Assembly (NCBI GenBank): GCA_002633005.1
Contig: NMRA01000225.1
Coordinates: 1-64,000 of the forward strand
Length of the DNA stretch: 64,000 bases
From: Phoronis australis
Taxonomy: Eukaryota; Phoronida; Phoronidae
Direction of reading: 5' to 3'
The notes below the pieces were generated by a model. The model saw only the letters and a list, made by a program, of their open reading frames with translations. It was not told the origin of the DNA and did not search any database. The position numbers and the translations under genes are program-made. Shown here piece after piece: positions 9,116 to 20,900 of the stretch (positions are counted from its first letter, which is position 1; every line of letters starts with the position of its first letter).

Positions 9116-10930
9116 CACGTTATGGAATCAAAGTAATCATTTTTGCAATAATTTCGACCTAAATTGTTGTAATATTCCGTTAGTTTTCATCTTTATGTTA
9201 TACTGCAGAAAATTTCAAAGTTGATATACCTTTATGTTACTCGTAATATTCCGGTGATACGTTTCATTTTCCATAGACCTTATTCCGCGTATCGATCTCG
9301 ACCTTCGGTCTCGGTCTATACGCGTAATGTCTCGTGCGATGTTACTTCATGAACGCCACTCTCACCTCGGTACGTTTTGTGTACATATTCTCGCAATCGT
9401 GATCACGAACCACGTGCAATAAACAGCGAATGTCGTGTAGTACGTGGACCTTAAACGTGTTTCCATATTACGAAAAAGCAACAAACAGAACAATGAAGCA
9501 ACAATTTTACATCAACCACTCGTCAGAATCGGTTTTCAGAAATTGAGATTAATTACGTATCAATTTCACGATGACACCAATGAAGAATTATGCTGAATTT
9601 GCGTAGGGTAGCCTTAAATAAAATGCAATTTTTGGTAAGCTTTTGATACTGTTATCTAAAGAAATTGTAAAAACTAAAATATTGATAACACCGCAGCCCT
9701 TTAACACGAGTAACGTAGACAAGCTTTTGAAACCGGAAGTATTTTCATGCGTATCCCTTTTCATCCAAGATATTGAATATAACACATCTCATTTTTTCAA
9801 CATCTTGTCATTTTTGTGTTTAACTAACGCCTTTCAGTAGGCCCTAATGGGAATTTGTTCATGCGTCTTGCATGACGAGGACAAAGTGTCCTGTATTCAT
9901 CGGATATTCATGAGGTCTGACACAAAGAGGTCTTACCAAGCGACAAAGCTAAACGTGTACACAGTCGTCAGTGGTGCATGAACTACTCACAAGTTTTGCA
10001 TTGTTATAATCACCAACAACACTCTGGTGCATATTTGTTATATTTCTATATGGAGAGTGACTGGAAAACTACTTTTACCACGGATGTGCATCCTTACCAT
10101 GCACCGCAAAAAATCCTTACTACGGGACATGAACCAGTCTAGCCAAACCTCTGTCCCTCTTACTGCAGACAATTTTTAGCGATAATGACTGAAAAAACAA
10201 CATGTTGAAACCGGGTTGTGCCTTTCGGACACTTGTGCTAAATTATCCATGGTAAGAGCGTCCGAGTATGGTTAGGGATCAGATTTCATGGTAGGGGCTT
10301 TTGTGCGTGGTGTTGTAAGAGTTTTCGCGATGTGTGGTAAGAATTGCCTTCCAATCCCCGATGCGCTTCCAAACTTCATTGGTTTGCTCCTATCGACTGT
10401 GATGGTTCTGAATAAGGTGCGAACAAAAGTTGCTAAGTGCTATTAAAAACATTTGTAAATAAGGTAGACCTATTATTACACGATGACTTCGTGTATTGCG
10501 TGTATAACTTTGTGGTCGGACCTCAAAACGGGTTGGCCGGTACATCAAAAATCAGATGGCGCACCCGAAAACTGGTTGGCTGGACCTAAAACGGGTTGTC
10601 GCGTTTTGAAGTCGGGACAACACGTTTGATCACAGACCATTTGGTTTTGCAGTTCAGCCGACTGGTTTTGAAGTCCAGGCAAGTGTTGAAGTCCGACCAA
10701 TTGTTGATCCCCCTATGGAAAGAACTCCCTGGGACATCCGCGTATTACAAATGTAACATTGACAGATCATAGTAAGTAGAACGAAAAAATATTCAGGACA
10801 CCTGGGTACAGGGGTACCTTGACCGCAAACAAGACGGCTTGCAAGTGCATGCAGTTCCAAACTTGCCTCGTGACAGCTAAGGAAAATGGAAATGTAATTC
10901 GAGAGAAGTGTTTTATGGTCGTGGATCGTC
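9116..10930. other. Upstream flank of the fibrocystin-L-like gene
   Basis: No gene is recognised here. The interval includes an imperfect hairpin near 9285-9325. A GGTTGG/CCAACC-rich inverted repeat lies at about 10513-10700, whose ends (GGTCGGAC and GTCCGACC) pair. I could not identify a convincing TATA or initiator element. Confidence 0.4.
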
Positions 10931-11936
10931 GGCGGTGCAGTCGAGTCTCATCTCAGTTTCCTGTGGTCGTCGCGGAGCGACACAGTTTGGCTTCGAGATT
11001 CTATTCAGGTGAAAGAATCCGCTGATTTAATGTAGCATTTTGATGTTCATTTGCCAGCATGCTGGATTGTGATGACAATTCCATGTTTGCTGTCATCAAT
11101 TGACGATGAAAAGAGAACATTTCGAACACTGACACGAGTGTACCCACCTTATATCGGAATTGGCAAGAGTTGAAAAAAAATCCGCATCATTTTTTGCTTG
11201 TCTCAGTTTTTTGTTGAAAAAATAACCAACAATAAAAAATACCGCACTACCAATTTGATTTTCAAAAAAAAAACAACAGAACTATAATTTTGCCTAACAA
11301 ACATGACAAATGGCAAATGGCCTCAGTAGTGAAGACTCTTCTGACTGATTGCATACTTTTGGATTCTGTGTTACATTTGAAATCTGTGGAGACAAAAAAG
11401 TCATTGTTAGAAAACGTCACGTGAACGTAGACGCTGACTGGACGACCATGGCACGAATAGTGTCTTTGTGTTTCTGTTTGCACATATTCGGGTTAATATC
11501 CACAGGTTAGTAACCTTGTGCCTATCTAGTTGCAACGATCTTTGTCTGCCCATACCCCGGTAGCTTATCTCGGACATGGAATTCAAAATGCAAATAATTT
11601 CCGACATTTTCTGTTCGAAGTCTACAATCAGGAATTCAACAAACGTGTGAGCTAGGTCCAAACTTGACAATTTAAGAAGGTAAATAGACTTGAAAACTTT
11701 TCAAGTTAGGGCTGAAAAGCGTGGTTGTCAACATACGTGTGACCTAGGTGCAAACTTAACAATTTAACAAGGCAAATAGACTTTTCAAGAAAAAAGCGTA
11801 GTTGGTTAGTGTCTGTGTTTTTTATTTTCTTTTGCTTTTTTCTAGTAACTTTTGCTGCTCATTTTTTATTCACGTGAACTAAAGACACATGCTTATTTCA
11901 TTTTTTCTATTCAGTGACGTCATAATTCAAATAGCA
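10931..11936 (+). repeat. First copy of 1.0-kb direct duplication ending at N
   Basis: This block and 11938-12944 are almost identical; only a few substitutions and an A-run length change are visible. The first copy ends directly at the N at 11937 and the second begins with the very bases that start the first copy. The pattern is that of two overlapping contig ends left unmerged. Each copy contains the promoter-proximal region and exon 1 of the fibrocystin-L-like gene. Confidence 0.85.
11448..11505 (+). CDS. PKHD1L1: Exon 1 (signal peptide), first copy
   Basis: The exon starts at an ATG in good context (GACGACCATGG). It encodes MARIVSLCFCLHIFGLIST, a classic signal peptide with one Arg followed by a hydrophobic core. 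It ends in phase 1 at CACAG|GTTAGT. The leftover G joins either mini-exon 2 (giving Ala) or exon 3 (giving Glu), both in frame. Because this copy lies in a block that ends at an N, it and the copy at 12456-12513 are likely the same exon assembled twice. Confidence 0.75.
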
Positions 11937-14900
11937 NGGCGGTGCAGTCGAGTCTCATCTCAGTTTCCTGTGGTCGTCGCGGAGCGACACAGTTTGGCTT
12001 CGAGATTCTATTCAGGTGAAAGAATCCGCTGATTTAATGGAGCATTTTGATGTTCATTTGCCAGCATGCTGGATTGTGATGACAATTCCATGTTTGCTGT
12101 CATCGATTGACGATGAAAAGAGAACATTTCGAACACTGACACGAGTGTACCCACCTTATATCGGAATTGGCAAGAGTTGAAAAAAAATCCGCATCATTTT
12201 TTGCTTGTCTCAGTTTTTTGTTGAAAAAATAACCAACAATAAAAAATACCGCACTACCAACTTGATTTTCAAAAAAAAAAAAAACAGAACTATAATTTTG
12301 CCTAACAAACATGACAAATGGCAAATGGCCTCAGTAGTGAAGACTCTTCTGACTGATTGCATACTTTTGGATTCTGTGTTACATTTGAAATCTGTGGAGA
12401 CAAAAAAGTCATTGTTAGAAAACGTCACGTGAACGTAGACGCTGACTGGACGACCATGGCACGAATAGTGTCTTTGTGTTTCTGTTTGCACATATTCGGG
12501 TTAATATCCACAGGTTAGTAACCTTGTGCCTATCTAGTTGCAACGATCTTTGTCTGCCCATACCCCGGTAGCTTATCTCGGACATGGAATTCAAAATGCA
12601 AATAATTTCCGACATTTTCTGTTCGAAGTCTACAATCAGGAATTCAACAAACGTGTGAGCTAGGTCCAAACTTGACAATTTAAGAAGGTAAATAGACTTG
12701 AAAACTTTTCAAGTTAGGGCTGAAAAGCGTGGTTGTCAACATACGTGTGACCTAGGTGCAAACTTAACAATTTAACAAGGCAAATAGACTTTTCAAGAAA
12801 AAAGCGTAGTTGGTTAGTGTCTGTGTTTTTTATTTTCTTTTGCTTTTTTCTAGTAACTTTTGCTGCTCATTTTTTATTCACGTGAACTAAAGACACATGC
12901 TTATTTCATTTTTTCTATTCAGTGACGTCATAATTCAAATAGCAAGGCTGCCCCTAATGATATTTATGCTAGCATGCGCTCACAGAACCTGGACTAGAAC
13001 TTGCTTGAAATTGCCATTACTTTGTTTACATAAAAGGTCATATTTATATATAAGGGAAATGCGCCACGTTTATGTCTTGCTATACCAAATACGTAAAAAT
13101 GCTTGTGGGAGACGAAATGACGAGCAGTTGAGAGATGTTTTTTTTTGAAATTCAAATCTGAAGGAAAACTGCTTTGCTATCAACAGAAATTCAAAATTTT
13201 TCCGAACAAGCCGCAAAAATACCCAATCAACAGCTTGACTTCAGTTTCAGTGGCAGAGAAAATTTTTGAATTATGCAATTTAGTCCGTTTTTCCTCATTC
13301 TATGCCACTTTAACGACCACATTCATTCGATACAAGTCGTCATTGCAGATTAAATTTCTTACCTCCACTGTTGTCATTCATCATTGACCTTACTACACCC
13401 CATATCGAGCGATCAATCGGCATTATTAAAATATTTTAAACACATTAAAACCTTCGTCCTTCTAAATGTAATGTTACGTCATTTGGTCAGAACCTGAGAG
13501 TAACAAGATGGCAGTCGATCTGATTTGCCGTTGTTCAAGAAAAGTAAAGTAAAGAGAGGCCAAAAATAACCGGGAGAGACCTAATGAAATTTGATTTGCT
13601 TTTAAATATTAGAGCACGCAACAAATACTGTGCACCCATTTTTAGAATTTCTTCTGATTCACGTCCATTTCCGATATATTTCCAACTCTGTTTAAGCTAA
13701 ATGTTGGATGCAGTCTCTCTTCGGCCATTCGTTACCTCTGAACTGGTGACATTGCATTCTACGAGCTGATTCTGCAGCCACGTTGTTGGATACGACGAAT
13801 ACCAAGACCATGTTAAGTCATGGACTTCCACTCCGTGCTGCAACAAGTCGCAGTTTTGTGAACAAATTCCCTAACTGGTTAAAAACCGAAAAAATCCCGA
13901 GTCATTTGCACTGTTGATTAGTCAAGAAAACAACAACGGTTTTAAAACTTGACATGTTTCGGTGTCATTTATTAAACACCATCCTCAGAAGTCATAATAC
14001 AGTGGCCACCTAGCTAGGCCCAGCAACAAGTAATGAAGCACAGATACAGTCAGTTAAAACTCTAATAGACAGGGTATATCGCATTAACAACACTTGGGCT
14101 GGATTTGATTCTAATATTAAAGAACTTACAACGAATTTGCTGCTACTTGCTATCATGGAGACCGTTGATTAGAGTTTTGAAAAAGACACAGACCCAACCG
14201 ACACGCGCTTTTTGGAATTCACTAAAAATTAAGCTCTAAGTCTATAACAAATTGTTCCTTAATCAAATTAGTGGTGCTTTCTGGGCCTCAAAGGAGCTGA
14301 AAGATCGCCATTGCTTAAAATCAGGCCGAGAGGGGGCAGTGTAGCCTAGCCGTCCACTTCCCTTACTCAAAATGTGTGCTTGCGTACCCCTGGGGCACAC
14401 TGCTAAACCCTTGGGTCGTTTTTATCTCCTCAGTTTGATGTTAACTGCATATCAATAGAGTGATTCCAGGTGATTATAGTGCAATGGGCCCACTTTAGCG
14501 TCCTGCACACGTCTCAGTGGTAACGTGTACTACCTGCAATTATTTTTTAAAAAATTACGCTCCACCACTTGGCTTGTCACAGCGTGTCATTTTGTGCGCT
14601 GAGGATGATGTTTTAGCCAACGCCAGATTTATGAATCACTGCTTATCTTAGCAGCGAGCAAGTTTTCAGACCTTTTTAGCGGCAAGTAGTCTAGATCAAA
14701 AGTTTGCCTCTTGGATTAAACGTGGGTTATATATCCGCTTAGACATTTCACTCTGAACGGTTTCGTTTACGTTGCTCATGGCAAAATCTCTCTGCAAGTA
14801 TAACCTTTCCGTATTTGTCTTACAGCTCCGGAAGCAGATAAAGGTAAGATTTTTCCTGTTAATCCAAAAGTTTAGAAAGTAACACGAACGACACGTGTTT

Positions 14901-17900
14901 ACCACGGCCCTGTTTCACTCAAACGTCGCAAAGTTACGACCTTTTTAACTTGCGTCATTTTTTAACATTCTTCCATCTTAAGTGAAAATTAGGCCCCGTT
15001 TCTAGAACTTGCACTTTCATATACTAGCTCCTTTTTAAATCTCAGAACAAGTCATTACTAGGAACTTGTCCCACACATGTAAATCACGCATACGACTAAA
15101 AAGTGTAAATCATTAAGGAGGGCAACCTGCTCACCATGTCCATAAATAATAGTTCCAGATGCAATGGGCCCACTTGAGAGTCCTGCACACCTCTCAGCGG
15201 TAACGTGTACCACCTGCAATTATTTTTTAAAAACTAAGCTCTACCAGGCTTGTTACGGCGTGTCAATTTGTGCGATGAGCATGGTGTTAGCCAACGCCAG
15301 ATTAACGAACCACTGCTCATGGCATCTTAGCAACGAACAAGTTCAGAGCTTTTTAGTGGCAAGTAGTCTAGATCAAAAGTTTGCCTCTTGGATTGAACGT
15401 GGGTTATAGATCCGCTTAGATATGGCAAAATCTCTGTGCTGAAATTATGTTTCCGTATTTGTCTTACAGCTCCAGAAGCAGATAAAAGTATTTTACTGCT
15501 GATCTAAAAGTTTAGAAATTAACGGGAACGACACGTGTTGTCCTGGGCCCTGTTTCACTCAAACGTCTCAAATTCATGACCTTTTTAACTTGCGCCATTT
15601 TTCAAAGTCTTTAGTCGTAAATGAAAATTGGGCACTGAACTAGCTCCTTTTAAATCTCAAAAANCAGACTCAACCGACATGCGCTTTTTGGAATTCACTA
15701 AAAATTAAGCTCTAATTATATAACAAATTGTTCCTTAATCAAATTAGTGGTGCTGTCTGGGCCTCAAAGGAGCTGAAAGATCGCCATTGCTTAAAATCAG
15801 GCCGAGAGGGGGCAGTGTAGCCTAGCCGTCCACTTCCCTTACTCAAAATGTGTGCTTGCGTACCCCTGGGGCACACTGCTAAACCCTTGAGTCGTTTTTA
15901 TCTCCTCAGTTTGATGTTAACTGCATATCAATAGAGTGATTCCAGGTGATTATAGTGCAATGGGCCCACTTTAGCGTCCTGCACACGTCTCAGTGGTAAC
16001 GTGTACTACCTGCAATTATTTTTAAAAAAACTACGCTCCACCACTTGGCTTGTCACAGCGTGTCATTTTGTGCGCTGAGGATGGTGTTTTAGCCAACGCC
16101 AGATTTATGAATCACTGCTTATCTTAGCAGCGAGCAAGTTTTCAGACCTTTTTAGCGGCAAGTAGTCTAGATCAAAAGTTTGCCTCTTGTATTAAACGTG
16201 GGTTATATATCCGCTTAGATATTTCACTCTGAACGGTTTCGTTTACGTTGCTCATGGCAAAATCTCTCTGCAAGTATAATCTTTCCGTATTTGTCTTACA
16301 GCTCCGGAAGCAGATAAAGGTAAGATTTTTCCTGTTAATCCAAAAGTTTAGAAAGTAACACGAACGACACGTGTTTATCACGGCCCTGTTTCACTCAAAC
16401 GTCGCAAAGTTACGACCTTTTTAACTTGCGTCATTTTTTAACATTCTTCCATCTTAAATGAAAATTAGGCCCCGTTTCTAGAACTTACACTTTCATATAC
16501 TATCTCATTTTTAAATCTCAGAAAAAGTCATGACTAGTAACTTGTCCCACACATGTAAATCACGCATACGACTAAAAAGTGTAAATCATTAAGGCGGGCA
16601 ACCTGCTCACCATGTCCATAAATAATAGTTCCAGATGCAATGGGCCCACTTGAGAGTCCTGCACACCTCTCAGTGGTAACGTGTACCACCTGCAATTATT
16701 TTTTAAAAACTAAGCTCTACCAGGCTTGTTACGGCGTGTCAAATTGTGCGATGAGCATGGTGTTAGCCAACGCCAGATTAACGAACCACTGCTCACGGCA
16801 TCTTAGCAACGAACAAGTTCAGAGCTTTTTAGTGGCAAGTAGTCTAGATCAAAAGTTTGCCTCTTGGATTGAACGTGGGTTATAGATCCGCTTAGATATG
16901 GCAAAATCTCTGTGCTGAAATTATGTTTCCGTATTTGTCTTACAGCTCCAGAAGCAGATAAAAGTATTTTACTGCTGATCTAAAAGTTTAGAAATTAACG
17001 GGAACGACACGTGTTGTCCTGGGCCCTGTTTCACTCAAACGTCTCAAATTCATGACCTTTTTAACTTACGCCATTTTTCAAAGTCTTTAGTCGTAAATGA
17101 AAATTGGGCACTGAACTAGCTCCTTTTAAATCTCAAAAAGTCACGACTGGTAACTTGTCCTGCAGATGTAAATCATGCATACTACTAAAAAGCGTAAGTC
17201 ATTAAGGGGGGGCCCCACCGGTAGTTGTAGCCAAGTTGACTTATTTACTTACTGGAGGGATTTTGTAAACTTTTAGTCAATTTCTATCAAATGAAATTAA
17301 TGAAAATAGCAATACCTCAAACCAGACGTTTGGAGCAATGGGCGATGTTATACCTATAAACTGTCCCATTTTTGGTGGAACCGGCGGCCTTCCAAAGCTT
17401 TATCAAAGGTACTGACGCAGCCTCAGAACGTCCTGCCTTTGTCACCCGCGTATGTTTTTGTGCTGTTCTGCAGTATTTACCGCTACCTCCCGATCCATTT
17501 CATAGGCATGCCAAAAATACCAATGGCACGATTCTATTGCGCAACGGCCTAGTCCAATGTTTTCCTTATAACTGGCTCCTGGTTCTTCAATTATTGGAAA
17601 TCCTGTGCTCTACAAGTTGTAATCGAACGGTGATTTTCACTTTTGGGGCCTATTTCATGATAAGTGGCTTTAGGCTTAAAGAGGTCTGGAACGCGAAAAA
17701 CAGACTTTTAACTGACTCCTAGCTCGCCAACCATTGGAACACGTGTGCACTACATGTTGTATCCGAAGGGTGATTTTCACGATAAGTGGCTTAAGGCTTA
17801 AAGAGGTCTGGAACGCAAAAAACAGACTTAATTGTATTATTCAGGGTGGTTCTCCGTTACTGAAACCGAATTCAACCTTGTCATCGTGTTCATAAAAGTG

Positions 17901-20900
17901 GTTCCGGGTGATCAGTGCAATGGGCCCACCTGTGCGGCCTGCGCACCAAATCCCCTGCCATGATTTTGAAGTCGTGAAGTTTGACTTACGCTCCAAATTC
18001 ACTATAAGGGAATAAGAGTTTTTCCATTTAAGTGTTATCACATCACATTTTGGAAATAATTTGTGAAAATTATCCAACTTGGGATATACTTTCAAACATT
18101 TTCTACATATTTACCGTGATGAGATAAACGACGAAATTACTGGCTAAAGTAGTAAAGGGACTGTAACTGTTCTTGGAGTCTTTTTTGCTTTTAATTACGA
18201 TTTTCCGGTTATCAAACCTAAGGAAATTCCACAGGGTTTTAATTAATTACGCATAGATGCGTCACTACGTAAGCGACGTTTGCGGCCCGAATCACTCTCC
18301 ACCATCTTAGTTTCCATGCATTTCGGACAGTTTGTGGCATCGAATGCGTCACTGTGTGCGTCAGTTTAGCAAACACTCATCCCACGTACATTATGGAACT
18401 ATCATACGTTTGCTCAAAGGTTTACCAGCACAATTTCTGAAGTCGCTCTTACTGAACGTAATGCAATCATAGGTCGTACAGGGTTCTCATAACCGTGGAG
18501 AGAGGTAGTTAATAGGAAAACCAAAACATGTATCTACGTGCAAGAGTACTTTGGATTCACGGTCGTTTCCAACGACAAAAGCCACAGGGATCCGGACTTT
18601 GAGAACAAACTTGATGCCCGTTATTCAGTAGTTGGCAAAACCAAGAATATATAAATTCGTACACGTTCAAAGTTACCTCGACGAATATTCATGATTTCAG
18701 TGAGTCATCAAACAAAAATTGTTGCGTTTAGAAGTACGTTGATGCTCATTTAATCAATTCAGCCCCATTTTTTTAAACTTGTCAATTTTTAGTTTTGTGA
18801 CGTTGCGGAAACACTCATTTGGTGCATGTGTTGTCTTTCTTTAAATTGGTCAATGTCCTATAAAAAGGAAATGGAAAAGAATGACGTCTGGCGTCACAAT
18901 TTTAGTTAAAAACTGAAATTATATTCGTAGATAACTTTGTTTTTTTCACTCGCCAACATCGCCATCGGCCGTCAAGTCGAGCACTGGTGGCTATGTCAGT
19001 TCAGGATCAAACACTGAAAGCAGCTGATGATGTCTACAGCTTGAGTTAAGAAACGTTTCAGTTTATCAATAACCAACCACTTAATCCAAACACCCTTTGT
19101 CAATTTTAATTGCAGATTTGAAACAATAACGCAAAAAGCAACTCCTATCACTCAAAGCCTTCTTGTAGTGACCTTGACCCTTGTACCATGATTTTCGATC
19201 AGTGGTGCTCGGAAATTAAAGTAAATTGAAAATATAATTGATCAGCTTTTTATGGTTCTAACTTGTTTTTTCTTGACAGCTATATCGATAATTAAGCATT
19301 TTATGCTTACCTGTGGTGATTCAGAACTCGCATTCCGGCTGAATTGCTTTGCATTGCCTTTTAAATTGCGTGGTAGGCAAAAAAGTGTAGTAAATACTCT
19401 CAATCGTTACCAAATTCACTACGAACGCTTTGGTTTTGATTAAAAATACATTTATTTTTCAATCTTCTTGGTTTGTCTCTGTCACTGGTTGATAGGTCAA
19501 GCAGAAAATTCACTGAAATTCTTTCAAAGATTTAATTATCAATCAGATGTTCTTCATGGAAAAAACAAAAAGAACACTTTGTGACTATATCAGGTTTATT
19601 CCATCAATAGCTTTCCCATTAACATAAATTTCTACTCCTTAATGGAAATTGGTGTAGTCTGGTTCATATGGATAAGTTTTTAATTTTATATATTTTATAT
19701 CTCAATGTAGTTGTCAATTAATTTTGTAGTTGGGATCAGTTTCTCTTGCATTTCAAAATTGCTTGAGTGACCTACGGTAATCAGAGTAAAGAAACCATTT
19801 CAGTTGATCGTTCATGAAAACCAACTGTCCGTACTCAGTCAGGACTTTACAGTTCCACGAGTACTTAGCACCTTATCTGGGAACTGATGTGGAACTGATG
19901 TGATCTGAAACTGGCACATTGACTGTACCATGAGGCAAGAGTCCTATGCTAACCTTTGGGGTTGTATTACCCAACGCCTAAAGGTCTTTTCATACTGACT
20001 TAACTCTGGTCTGAGCGGAGGGTCGACGTAAACTGCGAAGTTAACTAAACCGTTCACACTGACCGCAACTCCCCTAAACGTCGACGCGTCGACGTTAGTA
20101 TGAAAGGACCTTAAGTGACTTCAAGCCAGACTGTAACTAACCTCTCTCACAACTTTTAAGGCTTAAGGGCTCACACATTAAAATGTATGCGGCTTAAGCC
20201 CCGTTGATGAAGAATACCTATTACTGCATCGGTTTTAAAAATTTGAAGACGGATAATATTTAGTTTTCAATTTCAAAAACAGTCATGAAGTTCGTTTGCC
20301 TTACTTATTGTTCGTTTCTTGATTTTGAAACTAGTATGCTAAAGAGGCGCTTTGGCTACAACCGCAATTATCTCTTCCAATAAAGATTCACCCTAGCCCA
20401 TGAATAGCGACTAGCTCACATCTCTCTGTGACGGCGCCAGCGATTGGCAACAATGAATCCATTTTTGACACTCCAAGAATCTTATACTACTTGTAACTTG
20501 ATGAGGGTTTAAAATTTAATTGAAAAATAATGTCAATTTTCACACAAATAAATTTTTGAGGCTGGTTGTCAATGCCCAATAGTCTGCTTCCTTTAATGCT
20601 TCAAATTAAAAAATGATGAGGTATTTATTTGGTGCTACATGCCATTTATGAATGAATTAGATCAGTAAACTTTCACTTGCCTTTCATATTGTGTCCTTCC
20701 CTTCTTATTCTTTGCAGCCAAGTCTTGAATGGAGTTACAGTGTGACAGATAATACTGTTAGACGTTTAAAAATCGTAACGGTTTCAATCTCGGGCACACT
20801 GTTCGGTACAATGTTGCAAAGTCCACAAATCTAACCTTTTGTTTATTGAATTGTTGAACTTTTACCTCATTAAGCTTGACACAGTATAAGAAGAGACACC

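Larger units (their letters stand above)
14189..15663 (+). repeat. First copy of 1.475-kb direct duplication ending at N
   Basis: The block is nearly identical to 15665-17139 and stops at the N at 15664. Each copy itself contains two diverged subunits (about 14482-15045 and 15163-15660) sharing 'gcaatgggcccact', 'gtcctgcacac', 'tctagatcaaaagtttgcctctt' and a mini-exon. The outer duplication is probably an unmerged contig overlap and the inner one probably real. Confidence 0.8.
15665..17139 (+). repeat. Second copy of 1.475-kb direct duplication after N
   Basis: Matches 14189-15663 base for base apart from scattered substitutions and runs on into unique intron. It begins at the first base after the N. 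Confidence 0.8.

Noticed and set aside
17372-17722. 116-codon open frame in intron 2
   Set aside because: No domain, no phase-matched splice sites, and its end overlaps a local tandem duplication.
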